Of a stretch of DNA of 64,000 bases, positions 40,272-49,958 are shown piece by piece. The DNA lies in assembly GCA_018401055.1 (NCBI GenBank), contig JAGYLB010000084.1, forward strand, positions 1 through 64,000. Direction: 5' to 3'. The stretch comes from Roseicyclus sp. (GTDB lineage: Bacteria; Pseudomonadota; Alphaproteobacteria; Rhodobacterales; Rhodobacteraceae). The notes beneath the pieces were generated by a model. That model was not told the origin of the DNA, ran no database searches, and saw nothing but the letters and a program-made list of their open reading frames with translations. Made by a program: the position numbers and the translations under genes. Numbering within the stretch: position 1 is the stretch's first letter; the number at the start of each line of letters is the position of its first letter.

Positions 40272-41957
40272 ATGTGCGCTAAAACCACGATGGAGGAATT
40301 CGAAGCCCTCCTGAACGAAAGCTTCGAAATCGACACGCCCGACGAAGGGTCCGTTGTCCGCGGCAAGGTCATCGCCATCGAGGCGGGACAGGCCATCATC
40401 GATGTCGGCTACAAGATGGAAGGCCGCATCGACCTCAAGGAATTCGCAAATCCCGGTGAGGCCCCCGAGATCGCCGTCGGCGACGAGGTCGAGGTCTACC
40501 TGCGCAACGTCGAGAACGCCAAGGGCGAGGCCGTGCTGTCGCGCGAAATGGCCAAGCGCGAAGCCGCTTGGGACCGTCTCGAGAAAGCCTATGCCGCCGA
40601 GGAACGCGTCGACGGCGCGATCTTTGGCCGGGTCAAGGGTGGCTTTACCGTCGATCTGGGCGGTGCCGTGGCCTTCTTGCCCGGCTCGCAGGTCGATGTG
40701 CGCCCGGTGCGCGACGCAGGCCCGCTGATGGGTCTCAAGCAGCCCTTCCAGATCCTCAAGATGGATCGTCGCCGGGGCAACATCGTTGTCTCGCGTCGCG
40801 CGATCCTCGAAGAAAGCCGCGCCGAGCAGCGCGCCGAGGTCATCGGCAAGCTCAACGAAGGCGATGTCGTCGACGGTGTCGTCAAGAACATCACCGAATA
40901 CGGCGCCTTCGTGGATCTGGGCGGCGTCGACGGCCTGCTGCACGTCACCGACATGGCATGGCGCCGCGTGAACGACCCCAAGGACGTGCTCTCGATCGGC
41001 GAGACGATCAAGGTGCAGGTCATCAAGGTCAACAAGGACACGCATCGCATCAGCCTTGGCATGAAGCAGCTGCTGGACGACCCGTGGGATGCCGTTGAAA
41101 CGCGCTACCCGCTGGAATCGGTCCATACCGGCCGCGTCACCAACATCACCGACTACGGCGCCTTCGTGGAGCTGGAGCCGGGCGTCGAAGGTCTGGTTCA
41201 CGTCTCGGAAATGTCCTGGACCAAGAAGAACGTGCACCCCGGCAAGATCGTCTCGACCTCGCAGGAAGTCGAGGTCATGGTGCTGGAAATCGACACCGCC
41301 AAGCGCCGTGTTTCGCTTGGCCTCAAGCAGACCATGCGCAACCCGTGGGAAGTGTTCGAGGAAACCCATCCCGTCGGCAGCACCGTCGAGGGTGAGGTCA
41401 AGAACATCACCGAGTTCGGTCTGTTCATCGGTCTGGACAACGACATCGACGGCATGGTCCACCTGTCCGACCTGACCTGGGAAGGCCGTGGCGAGGACGT
41501 CGATCGGCGACTACCGCAAAGGGCGACGTGCGTCAAGGCGGTCGTCACCGAGGTCGACACCGAGAAGGAGCGTATCTCGCTCTCGATCAAGTCGGTCGAA
41601 GGTGATCCGCTGGCCGAGGTCATCGGTGGCGTGAAGCGCGGCTCCATCATCACCGTCGCCGTCACGGCGATCGAGGATGGCGGCATCGAGGTGGAGTATG
41701 AAGGCATGAAGTCCTTCATCCGCCGCTCCGACCTGTCGCGTGACCGGGCTGAACAGCGCCCCGAGCGCTTTGGCATCGGCGACAAGGTCGATGTGCGCGT
41801 GACCAACATCGACGCCAAGACCCGCCGTCTGGGCCTGTCGATCAAGGCGCGCGAAATCGCCGAAGAGAAAGAGGCCGTGGAACAGTTCGGTTCGTCGGAC
41901 AGCGGTGCATCGCTGGGCGATATCCTTGGCGCAGCGCTAAAGCGCGACAGCGACTGA
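40272..41957 (+). CDS. rpsA: 30S ribosomal protein S1
   Basis: Six S1 RNA-binding repeats across 561 aa; it loads mRNA on the ribosome. It begins CAKTTMEEFEALLNESFE, with repeats beginning GSVVRGKVIAIEAGQAIIDVG, DVVDGVVKNITEYGAFVDLG, HTGRVTNITDYGAFVELEPG and TVEGEVKNITEFGLFIGLD. ATG 40272 is chosen; the longer frame upstream is not S1-like. At 41500-41530 about ten residues (VDRRLPQRATC) replace the expected IGDYRKGDVV, which points to a pair of compensating one-base errors. A strong terminator follows. Normally it sits directly after cmk; here they are 3.5 kb apart. Confidence 0.95.
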   Translation: MCAKTTMEEFEALLNESFEIDTPDEGSVVRGKVIAIEAGQAIIDVGYKMEGRIDLKEFANPGEAPEIAVGDEVEVYLRNVENAKGEAVLSREMAKREAAWDRLEKAYAAEERVDGAIFGRVKGGFTVDLGGAVAFLPGSQVDVRPVRDAGPLMGLKQPFQILKMDRRRGNIVVSRRAILEESRAEQRAEVIGKLNEGDVVDGVVKNITEYGAFVDLGGVDGLLHVTDMAWRRVNDPKDVLSIGETIKVQVIKVNKDTHRISLGMKQLLDDPWDAVETRYPLESVHTGRVTNITDYGAFVELEPGVEGLVHVSEMSWTKKNVHPGKIVSTSQEVEVMVLEIDTAKRRVSLGLKQTMRNPWEVFEETHPVGSTVEGEVKNITEFGLFIGLDNDIDGMVHLSDLTWEGRGEDVDRRLPQRATCVKAVVTEVDTEKERISLSIKSVEGDPLAEVIGGVKRGSIITVAVTAIEDGGIEVEYEGMKSFIRRSDLSRDRAEQRPERFGIGDKVDVRVTNIDAKTRRLGLSIKAREIAEEKEAVEQFGSSDSGASLGDILGAALKRDSD

Positions 41958-41989
41958 GACCTAACAAACCCTTGTGGGTGGAAGAAAAG

Positions 41990-42015
41990 GGCCCCGCCAT
42001 TCTGGCGGGGCCTTT
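41990..42015 (+). terminator. Rho-independent terminator after rpsA
   Basis: GGCCCCGCC and GGCGGGGCC form a 9-bp perfect stem with a 5-base loop (ATTCT), followed by TTTCTC, 30 bp beyond the rpsA stop. Confidence 0.9.
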
Positions 42016-42237
42016 CTCACATTGAGCGTCCGATGTGCCGCCTGCCGCAGGGCGCATCCTGTCGCGGCCCCTGTGTCGGAGCGACCCGATCATCGTCGCA
42101 GGACCAAGCTTTAGGACCTGCCCTTAGGTGTCGCAAATTTTCCACACTTTCGTCACTTTTTCTACAATGCTAAGTCATGCTGACTATGCCGATTCCATGG
42201 TGAATGTCGTTGCAGCCAGAAACCACAAAAGGTTTGA

Positions 42238-42987
42238 ATGACTGAAATGGGGCGAGATTGGATCAGACGCAGTATGGAAGGTCGCTCTTGTGCGATCAAT
42301 CCCGCCCGGCGCTCGCTTGTCTTGTTTGATGTTGACGGCACCCTTCTCGACAGTGCGCCCCGAATTTGTCAGATCATGGCTCAGGCGTTTCTCGCGGCAG
42401 GCCAGCGCCCGCCCAGGGATGCCGATGTGCGGGCGCTGATCGGGCTGTCCTTGCCGGAAATGGTCAGTACGCTGGCCGCGGGTCTGAGCGCCGACGCGCA
42501 GCAAAAGATCCTGTGCGGATACCGGTTCCGGTACTTCGACATGGTTGAGGAAATGGATACGCTGCCCGTCTATTCCGGCGCGGCCGATGCCTTGCATCTT
42601 CTTTCCCGGATGGGATTTGCGATGGGCGTGGCCACCGGAAAGGCTCGGCGCAGCACCTGCCATCTGCTGACCGAAATGAACTGGCAACCCTATTTCCACA
42701 CCGTGCAATGCGCCGACATAAACCCGTCCAAACCTTCCCCCGCGATGGTCTACCGTGCCCTGCTCGAGACCGGGCGCAGAGCCTCGGAAACCGTTCTTGT
42801 CGGGGATTCACGGTACGACATGCAGATGGCGCGGGCCGCCGGGATCAGGGCGATCGGCGTATCTTGGGGATATACCCCGGCTTGCGACCTGCTGCGCGAG
42901 GGCGCCTCGGTCATTGCCGAGGATTTTGACCATCTGACCGAGATCCTGACCAATGCCGACGTGCTGTCATGCGCCGAGATGGCCTGA
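42238..42987 (+). CDS. HAD-superfamily hydrolase, phosphoglycolate-phosphatase-like
   Basis: Haloacid dehalogenase phosphatase. Motif I is LVLFDVDGTLLDSAP (nucleophile Asp and acid Asp, near residues 30-32), motif II lies in GVATGK, motif III includes KPSPAMVY and motif IV is VLVGDSRYDMQMARAAG. The cap domain between motifs I and II is helical, as in Gph-type enzymes that remove 2-phosphoglycolate. The N-terminal 25 residues are not family-like; the true start may be a later codon (42247 or 42274). Preceded by an AT-rich segment (42125-42200) that probably holds the promoter. Confidence 0.8.
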   Translation: MTEMGRDWIRRSMEGRSCAINPARRSLVLFDVDGTLLDSAPRICQIMAQAFLAAGQRPPRDADVRALIGLSLPEMVSTLAAGLSADAQQKILCGYRFRYFDMVEEMDTLPVYSGAADALHLLSRMGFAMGVATGKARRSTCHLLTEMNWQPYFHTVQCADINPSKPSPAMVYRALLETGRRASETVLVGDSRYDMQMARAAGIRAIGVSWGYTPACDLLREGASVIAEDFDHLTEILTNADVLSCAEMA

Positions 42988-43089
42988 TCGGTCCTGACGG
43001 CTGAACCTATCTCCGGCTCAAGGCCGCAAGGCCGAGCCACCCTGTCGCACCCCCTGTCGCTTGCCCTGGTGAATATCGGCGTTACTTCC

Positions 43090-43109
43090 ATTTCAGAAAT
43101 TTCTGAAAT
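43090..43109. promoter_or_regulatory. 20-bp perfect palindrome upstream of gbsR-type gene and cydAB
   Basis: ATTTCAGAAATTTCTGAAAT reads the same on both strands. It lies 25 bp before the GTG of the regulator and is AT-rich in a GC-rich setting, as expected for an operator bound by a homodimeric winged-helix repressor. The simplest reading is autoregulation and control of the oxidase genes that follow. Confidence 0.75.
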
Positions 43110-43133
43110 CTCTGCGCGAACAGGGGTCTGACC

Positions 43134-43685
43134 GTGACACTCACACCACTCCAGCAGGAGTTCGTCCTGCATTTCGGCGAAATGGGCAGCCGGTGGGGCA
43201 TCAACCGCACCGTGGGGCAGATCTATGCCCTGTTGTTCATCTCGTCCGAGCCGCTGAATGCCGAGGCGATCACCGACGCGCTGGGCGTCAGCCGGTCGAA
43301 CACATCGATGGGCCTCAAGGAATTGCAAAGCTGGAACCTTGTCCGGCTCAAGCATTTCCCCGGCGACCGGCGGGACTATTTCACCACACCAGACGACCTG
43401 TGGGAGATCGTGCGCACGCTGGTGGCCGAACGCAAGAAGCGCGAGATCGACCCCACGCTGACCAAGCTGCGGGAGCTCGAGATGCAGGGCCCCGCCGGCG
43501 ACGATTACGCCGAGGCCCGCATTGCCGAGCTGCGTGAGCTGATCGAGATGATGACCGGCTTTTACGCCGAGATGGAGCGACTAGAGACCGAGCGTCTGGT
43601 CAAGCTGATGACTCTGGGCTCGCGCATCGCAGGGCTGATCGACAAGACCGGGGGCATGTTCCCCACGCTGATGAACCGCAAGTGA
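43134..43685 (+). CDS. GbsR/MarR-family transcriptional regulator
   Basis: 183-aa winged-helix protein of the GbsR type: FVLHFGEMGSRWGINRTVGQIYALL, in two adjacent parts, then the helix-turn-helix ITDALGVSRSNTSMGLKELQSW and wing HFPGDRRDYFTTPDD. A C-terminal helical dimerisation region follows (MMTGFYAEMERLETERLVKL). The start is GTG at 43134, giving the usual MTLTPLQQEFVLHFGE. It lies 12 bp upstream of cydA in the same direction, so it probably regulates the terminal oxidase through the palindrome at 43090. Intact. Confidence 0.85.
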   Translation: MTLTPLQQEFVLHFGEMGSRWGINRTVGQIYALLFISSEPLNAEAITDALGVSRSNTSMGLKELQSWNLVRLKHFPGDRRDYFTTPDDLWEIVRTLVAERKKREIDPTLTKLRELEMQGPAGDDYAEARIAELRELIEMMTGFYAEMERLETERLVKLMTLGSRIAGLIDKTGGMFPTLMNRK

Positions 43686-43697
43686 GGCACCACACAG

Positions 43698-45134
43698 ATG
43701 GAAACGCTCGACACCCTCATTCTCAGCCGCATCCAGTTCGCGGCGAATATCTCGTTCCACATCCTGTTCCCCACGATCACCATCGCGCTGGGCTGGGTGC
43801 TGTTCTTCTTCCGCGTCCGCTTTGCGCAAACCGCGGACGGAAAATGGATGGATGCCTATCGCTTCTGGGTGAAGGTCTTCGCGCTGAGCTTCGCGATGGG
43901 CGTCGTGTCGGGGATCACCATGTCATTCCAGTTCGGCACCAACTGGCCGGGCTTCATGGAGACGGTGGGCAATATCGCCGGCCCGCTTCTGGCCTACGAG
44001 GTGCTGACCGCCTTCTTCCTCGAGGCCGTGTTCATAGGCATCATGCTCTTCGGCTTTTCCCGCGTTCCGGGCTGGCTGCACATGCTGGCGACCTTTCTGG
44101 TCGCCTTCGGCACGACCATGTCGGCGTTCTGGATCATCGTTCAGAATTCTTGGATGCATACGCCGCAAGGTTTCGAGATGATCGACGGGCAGGCCTTTGC
44201 CACCGACTGGTGGGCGATCATCTTCAACCCGTCGATGCCCTACCGCTTCGCGCACATGATGCTGGCGAGTTTCCTGACGGTGGGCTTTCTGGTGGCCGGT
44301 GTCTCGGCCTTCCGCTGGCTCTTAGGCGACCGGAGCCGAGAGGTGCGCGCGATGCTCAAGACGGGCGTGTCGATCGGTGCGCTACTGATCCCGGTGCAGA
44401 TCTTCATGGGCGATTTGCACGGTCTCAACACCAAGGAATACCAGCCTGCCAAGGTCGCGGCGATGGAGGGCCTGTGGGAAACGCGGGAAGGCGCGCCGCT
44501 GGTCCTGTTCGGCATCCCCGACGAGGAGGCGCGGACCAACCGCATGGCCATCGAGATCCCCGGCCTTGCGTCCTTCATCCTGACGCATGATTGGAACGGA
44601 GAGTTGCAGGGCCTCAATGATTTCGTGGCCGAGGATGGCACCGTTCTGCACCCGCCCGTGGCCCCGGTCTTCTGGTCCTTCCGGGTGATGGTGGCCACAG
44701 GCATGGCGATGCTGCTGCTCAGCTGGGCCTCGGTCTGGTTCATGTGGCGCCGCCGCGCGCTGCATGAGGGGCGCATCCCGGGTCACTGGTTCGCCGTCGA
44801 AGGCCTGCCCAAGCCGATCCTCTGGGCGATGGTGCCGATGGCCTTCTCGGGCTGGGTCGCCACGCTGGCGGGCTGGTACACGACCGAAATCGGCCGTCAG
44901 CCCTGGCTGGTGCAAGGCGTGATGACGACCGAGATGGCCGTGGCCGATGTGCCCGCGCCCTTGGTCCTCGGCACGCTGATCACCTACCTCGCGATCTACG
45001 TGGCGCTCCTTTTTGCCTATATCGGCGTCATCGCCTATCTCGCCCGCAAGGCCGCACGCGGCGAAGACGGTCGGGCCATCGACATGGATCATTCCGGCAA
45101 GGCCGGCGTGATCGCCCTCAGCCCGGCGGAGTGA
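43698..45134 (+). CDS. cydA: Cytochrome bd-type (CIO) ubiquinol oxidase subunit I
   Basis: Haem-binding subunit of the cyanide-insensitive bd-type quinol oxidase that reduces oxygen to water. Conserved parts: LSRIQFAANISFHILFPTI with the haem b595/d axial His, GVVSGITMSFQFGTNWPGF, LLAYEVLTAFFLEAVFIGIMLFG (conserved Glu proton path), and the helix GWYTTEIGRQPWLVQGVM. The periplasmic Q-loop is short, which places it in the CioA rather than the E. coli CydA group. Length 478 aa, nine membrane helices. It is 12 bp after the GbsR-type regulator and abuts cydB. Confidence 0.95.
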   Translation: METLDTLILSRIQFAANISFHILFPTITIALGWVLFFFRVRFAQTADGKWMDAYRFWVKVFALSFAMGVVSGITMSFQFGTNWPGFMETVGNIAGPLLAYEVLTAFFLEAVFIGIMLFGFSRVPGWLHMLATFLVAFGTTMSAFWIIVQNSWMHTPQGFEMIDGQAFATDWWAIIFNPSMPYRFAHMMLASFLTVGFLVAGVSAFRWLLGDRSREVRAMLKTGVSIGALLIPVQIFMGDLHGLNTKEYQPAKVAAMEGLWETREGAPLVLFGIPDEEARTNRMAIEIPGLASFILTHDWNGELQGLNDFVAEDGTVLHPPVAPVFWSFRVMVATGMAMLLLSWASVWFMWRRRALHEGRIPGHWFAVEGLPKPILWAMVPMAFSGWVATLAGWYTTEIGRQPWLVQGVMTTEMAVADVPAPLVLGTLITYLAIYVALLFAYIGVIAYLARKAARGEDGRAIDMDHSGKAGVIALSPAE

Positions 45135-45139
45135 CACCC

Positions 45140-46157
45140 ATGCTGCCCGATTTCACCAACCCTGCCGACTGGCTGCCCTGGGCCTTCGCCTCGCTGATGG
45201 GCCTCTCGATCCTGATCTATGTGGTCCTCGACGGCTTCGACCTTGGCGTCGGCATCTTGTTCCCGCTGGCGACCCCGGCGGAACAGGACCGCATGATCGG
45301 CTCCATCGGGCCGTTCTGGGATGCCAACGAAACCTGGCTGGTGCTGGCGGTGGGCCTGCTTCTGGTGGCCTTCCCGCAGGCCCACGGGATGATCCTGACA
45401 GCGCTCTACCTGCCGGTCTTCATCATGCTGGTGGGGCTGATCCTGCGCGGCGTGGCCTTCGAGTTCCGGGCCAAGGCCCGCGACCGGCACAAGCGCCTTT
45501 GGAACCGTCTGTTCTTCACCGGCTCGTTGATGACGGCGCTGGCGCAAGGGTTCATGCTGGGCCTTTACGTCATGGGTCTTGCAGGCACGCCCGCCACCTA
45601 TGGCTTCGCGGCGCTGACGGCGGTGTTCCTGGCCGTGGGCTACAGCTTCATCGGAGCGACCTGGCTGATCCACAAGACCGAGGGCGCGCTGCAGCTCAAA
45701 GCGGTGCGCTGGGGCCGCGAAAGCCTCTGGGGCGTGATCCTGGGCATCGGGGCGGTGTCGCTGGCCACGCCGCTGGTTTCCACCCGCATTTTCGACAAGT
45801 GGTTGACCTTCCCCGAGATCTTCTACCTTGCGCCCCTTCCGATCCTGTCAGGGCTGCTGATCTTCTGGCTCTGGCGGATGCTGACGCGCCATGCCGCATG
45901 CCCGGACGACCGGCCGCTCCTGGCTGCCCTTCGCCGCGGCGACGGCGCTCTTCGCGCTGGCCTATCTGGGGATGGCCTACAGCTTCTACCCCTATGTCGT
46001 CCCCGACCGTCTGACGATCTACGAGGCCGCCTCGGCGCCCGAAAGCCTGTTCATCATCTTGATCGGCGCTTGTTTCGTGGTCCCTGTCATCCTCGGCTAC
46101 TCGGTGCTCGCCTATACGATCTTTCGCGGCAAGGCGACGGAACTGCGCTACGATTGA
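45140..46157 (+). pseudogene. cydB: Cytochrome bd-type (CIO) ubiquinol oxidase subunit II (one frameshift)
   Basis: Second membrane subunit of the oxidase. Signatures: LIYVVLDGFDLGVGILFP, FWDANETWLVLAVGLLLVAFP and LPVFIMLVGLILRGVAFEFR. The frame is lost at about 45895, where LLIFWLWRMLTRHA ends; the rest (RSWLPFAAATALFALAYLG to the stop at 46157) is one frame over. The repaired protein is about 338 aa, normal. ATG 45140 is chosen because it is spaced 8 bp after CGGAG; a GTG at 45131 overlaps the cydA stop. No cydX-like gene is clear downstream. Confidence 0.9.
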
Positions 46158-46248
46158 GCGTGCCTGATACGCTCCTTCTCCATCGTTGCTTTGGAAATAC
46201 CGGAATCCGGCCCCCGGCGGATCGGTGCGCAGAGCGCGCCGACCCCTC

Positions 46249-47058
46249 TCAGAAATCCACGCTCACCCCGGGCAGGTTCAGCGCCCGCATCAGGTCGCGC
46301 AATTCCTGCCGTGCCGCAAGGTTCGAGATGTTGAGCCGATCGACGCCCAGTTCCTGCAGGTCCAGAAGCGTCATGCCGGTGGGGAACAGCTCGCGGAAAA
46401 TCACCCGCTCGGAAAAGCCGGGTGCCACGCGAAACCCGATCCGGCTCGATAAGGTCTCAAGCGCGCGGCCCACCTTGCGCTTGTTGTGCATCTGCTGCGT
46501 CGGCAGCCGGTTGCGCACCACGATCCAGTCCATCGGCTTCAACCCCGCGCGCGAGCGCAATTGCCGGGCGTGCCAGACCATCTCGGAATAGACGCTCGGC
46601 GCCTTGATCTCGTAGGTCTCGGAATCGATCCGCGCCAGAAGGTCGAAATCGACAAAACTGTCGTTCAGCGGCGTGATCAGTGTATCGGCCAAGCTGTGGG
46701 CCACCTGGCTCAACCGCGTGTGGCTGCCGGGGCAGTCGATCACGATGAAATCGCAGCGACCCTCCAGGTCAGCCACCGCAGCCGACAGGCGCTTGTCGAG
46801 GATGTTCTCACCCTCGGCCAGAGTTCCCGCGTCGATCTCGGGCAGCTCCATCAATTCGGGGGCACCGATATCCAGACCACGCGCAGCGATGGTCGCTTTC
46901 CGGTTCTCCATGTAGCGCGCGAAACTGCGCTGGCGCAGGTCAAGGTCGAGCCCGCCCACCACATGCCCCAAACGCGCCAAGGCAGTCGCGACATGCATGG
47001 CGGTGGTCGATTTGCCTGACCCACCCTTTTCATTGCCCAAGACGATGATATGCGCCAC
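46249..47058 (-). CDS. mipZ: Division-plane positioning ATPase MipZ
   Basis: ParA-like P-loop ATPase that forms gradients from the poles and keeps FtsZ at mid-cell in alphaproteobacteria. The deviant Walker A is GNEKGGSGKSTTAMH (residues 8-22), Walker A' is LDLDLRQRSFARYMENR and Walker B is CDFIVIDCPGSHTRLS; later DWIVVRNRL and GLTLLDLQELG-type blocks match MipZ more than plasmid ParA. No ParB gene lies beside it, as expected for mipZ. Length 269 aa is normal; the frame is intact. Confidence 0.9.
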   Translation of the reverse strand: MAHIIVLGNEKGGSGKSTTAMHVATALARLGHVVGGLDLDLRQRSFARYMENRKATIAARGLDIGAPELMELPEIDAGTLAEGENILDKRLSAAVADLEGRCDFIVIDCPGSHTRLSQVAHSLADTLITPLNDSFVDFDLLARIDSETYEIKAPSVYSEMVWHARQLRSRAGLKPMDWIVVRNRLPTQQMHNKRKVGRALETLSSRIGFRVAPGFSERVIFRELFPTGMTLLDLQELGVDRLNISNLAARQELRDLMRALNLPGVSVDF

Positions 47059-47170
47059 TGCCCGTCCCCCGACTGACCCCAGATATGGACGCCCTCGTTG
47101 ATCGGGGCGCGAATTGTAGCAGATTATACGTCGGCGCCGCCAAAAGGTTAAGCGTCAATCGCCAAACGCA

Positions 47171-47194
47171 AACGCCGCCCCGAAAGGCGGCGTT
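47171..47194 (-). terminator. Hairpin terminator after rpmE
   Basis: AACGCCGCC and GGCGGCGTT form a 9-bp stem with a 6-base loop, 29 bp past the rpmE stop on the minus strand, followed there by TTTGCGTTT, an imperfect T-tract. The stem is nearly identical to that of the rplY terminator at 30773. Confidence 0.75.
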
Positions 47195-47222
47195 GCACAT
47201 GCTGCGGCAAGGCTGTGTCGGC

Positions 47223-47444
47223 TCAGAAGCCGAGGCCCTCGTATTTCTTCTTGAACTTCGACACGCGGCCGCCGGTGTCCATCAGGCGCGACGAGCCGCC
47301 GGTCCAGGCCGGGTGCACCGACGGGTCGATGTCGAGCGACATGGTGTCGCCTTCCTTGCCCCAGGTCGAGCGCATCTGAACGATGTCGCCATTGGTCATC
47401 TTGACGTTGATGACGTGATAGTCGGGGTGGATATCCTTTTTCAT
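47223..47444 (-). CDS. rpmE: 50S ribosomal protein L31
   Basis: 73-aa ribosomal protein: [20 protein letters not shown], then [20 protein letters not shown] and [14 protein letters not shown]. It lacks the CxxC zinc ligands, as usual for the alphaproteobacterial form. ATG 47444 is used, spaced from AAGGAG; a GTG lies one codon earlier. It is 11 bp downstream of rplS and ends the rpsP-trmD-rplS-rpmE series. Confidence 0.95.
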   Translation of the reverse strand: MKKDIHPDYHVINVKMTNGDIVQMRSTWGKEGDTMSLDIDPSVHPAWTGGSSRLMDTGGRVSKFKKKYEGLGF

Positions 47445-47455
47445 CACGTCGCTCC

Positions 47456-47836
47456 TTATGCTTTCGCGCCTTGCGGCTTATAGGTGTTGTCCTCGGAAAT
47501 CCGGGCCGATTTGCCGCGACGCGCGCGCAAGTAATACAGCTTGGCCCGGCGCACCTTGCCGCGGCGCACCACCTCGATCGAGTCGATGTTGGTGGAATGC
47601 AGCGGGAACACGCGCTCCACGCCTTCGCCAAAGGAAATCTTGCGAACGGTGAACGAACCCGCGATGCCCGCGCCATGCTTGCGCGAGATGCAGACGCCTT
47701 CGTAGTTCTGCACCCGGGTGCGGGTGCCTTCGGTCACCTTGTAGCCGACGCGGATGGTGTCGCCGGCCTTGAAATCGGGAATGGTCTTCCCGAGGGCGGC
47801 GATCTGTTCCGCCTCGATCTGTGCGATCAGGTTCAT
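47456..47836 (-). CDS. rplS: 50S ribosomal protein L19
   Basis: 126-aa protein at the 30S-50S interface: [46 protein letters not shown] in two adjacent parts, [20 protein letters not shown] and [22 protein letters not shown] 47836 is preceded by GGAGCGG. The first 60 codons of the longer open frame are upstream leader and not L19. Intact. Confidence 0.95.
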   Translation of the reverse strand: MNLIAQIEAEQIAALGKTIPDFKAGDTIRVGYKVTEGTRTRVQNYEGVCISRKHGAGIAGSFTVRKISFGEGVERVFPLHSTNIDSIEVVRRGKVRRAKLYYLRARRGKSARISEDNTYKPQGAKA

Positions 47837-48099
47837 CTGATCCGCTCCTTCATGTCTGCCCACGGTTTTGCCCGCGGAGGTCTGGTGGCCTTGCGCCGAG
47901 AGCTCTGATCTTCGCCCGGGTCCGCCGTGATCCGCCGATGCGGGGCGCCCGTCAGAGGTCGTCTGACCGTTGCTTGTCGTCTGGTCCGTTCGGAAAGCGC
48001 GGTGAAGCAACCGCAAAACGGAAACCCGCCGGAGTGGCCTCCCGCGGGTATGGGGGGCGTATAGGCGCGGCGGGACGCGGGATCAAGCCGATTCCGTGC

Positions 48100-48905
48100 T
48101 CAGCCGTCCTTGCGGTCAAGGTGCGCGGCCCACAGATCGGGGCGGCGGTCTTGGTCAGCTGCTCGGCCTGAGCGCGGCGCCATTTGGCGATCTCGCCGTG
48201 GTTGCCCGACAGCAGCACCTCGGGGATGTCGCGGCCTTGCCAACTGCGCGGCTGGGTATATTGGGGATGTTCCAGCAGGCCCGCGGCGAAGCTTTCCTCC
48301 TCGGTCGAGGCGGCATTGCCCAGCACGCCGGGGATCAGCCTTGCCGGTGGCGTCGATCACCGCCTGCGCCGCGATCTCGCCGCCGGTCATGACGAAATCG
48401 CCAAGGCTGATCTCTTCCAGCCCGAAGGCCTCGATCACACGCTCGTCCACGCCTTCGAACCGGCCGCACAGCAGCGTCATGCCATCGGCTTGCGCAAAGC
48501 GCTGCGCGTCGGCTTGCGCAAAGGGTTTGCCACGCGGCGACAGGTAGACGCGCGGCCAGCGCGCACGCGTCATCGGGCGTGCCGGTGGCTGCCAGCGACA
48601 GCGCGCGGCCCAGCACGTCGGGCTTCATCACCAGCCCTGCGCCGCCACCCGCGGGCGTGTCATCGACCGGTGCCGCCGGTGCCAAAGATACGCAGGTCGA
48701 TGGGTTCCAGCGCCCAGAGCCCGCGTTGCAGCGCCTTGCCGGTGAGCGAGGCACCCAACACGCCCGGAAACACCTCCGGAAACAGCGTCACGACCTTGGC
48801 GCACCACGCGCCCTTGAGGCGGGGCGTGTCGCTCATCACCTCGCGCGGTTTGGCGCTGGCAGAGATGGCAAGGCGGCCGTGGGATTTGGTGGGTGGCATG
48901 GGCAT
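48100..48905 (-). pseudogene. trmD: tRNA (guanine-37-N1)-methyltransferase (several frameshifts)
   Basis: SAM-dependent SPOUT methyltransferase that makes m1G37. It starts MPMPPTKSHGRLAISASAKP, the extended N-terminus common in this family, then KVVTLFPEVFPGVLGASLTG. In other frames come DDTPAGGGAGLVMKPDVLG, the trefoil-knot region VYLSPRGKPFAQ and LLCGRFEGVDERVIE, EEISLGDFVMTGGE, and at the end [15 protein letters not shown] and [15 protein letters not shown]. At least four indels (near 48665, 48570, 48335 and 48190) break it, but order and length are right. It is essential in most bacteria, so sequence error is likely. Confidence 0.85.
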
Positions 48906-49025
48906 GGCTTTGCTTTAATCCCGCCGCCCCGGGCGCACAATGCCGCGCAGGGCAGTCTGTGCGCATAGGCAGGTTGCGCTGCCGGTCCCAAGGCTTAGGT
49001 ACGTTGCTTGAAGGAGACCGACCCC

Positions 49026-49958
49026 ATGACCGCGATCCTGTCAGTCGATCGGCTGACCAAAACCTATGACGGTGGCTTTACCGCGCTGGACGGCGTGTCG
49101 CTCGACATCCGCGAGGGCGAGATCCTTGCACTGCTGGGCCCCAATGGTGCGGGCAAGACCACTCTGATCTCGACCATCTGCGGCATCACGCAAGCCACAT
49201 CGGGCACGGTGACCGTGGGCGGGCATGACACCGTCACCGCCTACCGCGCCGCGCGCGAGTTGATCGGGCTGGTCCCGCAAGAAATAAACCTCGAACCCTT
49301 CGAGAAGGTCATCAATACCGTCCGATTTTCGCGCGGGCTGTTCGGCCGCCCGCGCGACGATGCCTTTCTCGAAAGGATCCTCAGGCAGCTGTCCCTGTGG
49401 GACAAGCGGGACCAGCCGATCCGGTCTCTGTCGGGCGGCATGAAGCGGCGTGTCCTGATCGCCAAGGCGCTGAGCCACGAGCCGCGTGTCCTGTTCCTTG
49501 ACGAGCCATCGGCAGGCGTCGACGTGGAATTGCGCCGCGACATGTGGGCCGTCGTGCGCCAGTTGCAGCAAGATGGCGTCACCATCATCTTGACCACCCA
49601 TTACATCGAAGAGGCCGAGGCGATGGCCGACCGGATCGCCGTCATCAATGGTGGCCGCATCTTGCTGGTCGAGAACAAGGACGCGCTGATGCGCCGGATG
49701 GGCCGCAAGGAAATGCGGATCGAACTGAAGGAACCGATCACGCGCGTGCCGCAGGCGCTATCGGATTTCGGCCTGACGCTGGAGGCCGAGGGGATGCGGC
49801 TGGTCTATGCCTATGACCGGCAGGCGACCCGCACCGGCATCGTGCGGCTGCTGACCGCGCTGCAACAGGCCGGGATCACGGTGGCGGATGTGGAAACGCG
49901 GCAAAGCTCGCTCGAGGAGATCTTCGTCGGGCTGGTCAGCGAAAGGGAAAGCGCATGA
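49026..49958 (+). CDS. ABC transporter ATP-binding protein (ABC-2 exporter)
   Basis: ATPase of a two-gene ABC-2 exporter. Walker A is [13 protein letters not shown], the Q-loop [11 protein letters not shown], the signature [15 protein letters not shown] and Walker [13 protein letters not shown], followed by the switch His in [15 protein letters not shown]-terminal regulatory domain of about 80 residues follows, as in DrrA/YadG-like proteins. The ATG at 49026 has AAGGAGACC before it. It overlaps the permease gene (ATGA). It is on the opposite strand to the ribosomal genes on both sides. Cargo unknown (drug or lipid-linked sugar exporters are typical). Confidence 0.9.
   Translation: MTAILSVDRLTKTYDGGFTALDGVSLDIREGEILALLGPNGAGKTTLISTICGITQATSGTVTVGGHDTVTAYRAARELIGLVPQEINLEPFEKVINTVRFSRGLFGRPRDDAFLERILRQLSLWDKRDQPIRSLSGGMKRRVLIAKALSHEPRVLFLDEPSAGVDVELRRDMWAVVRQLQQDGVTIILTTHYIEEAEAMADRIAVINGGRILLVENKDALMRRMGRKEMRIELKEPITRVPQALSDFGLTLEAEGMRLVYAYDRQATRTGIVRLLTALQQAGITVADVETRQSSLEEIFVGLVSERESA

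Noticed and set aside
40167..41462. 431-aa frame antisense to rpsA
   Set aside because: Long antisense frames are expected in GC-rich genes; S1 repeats on the plus strand account for the sequence. The same applies to frames opposite uvrB (6006-7181), the RTX/Hint gene (15178-16302) and the atp genes (59853-61157).
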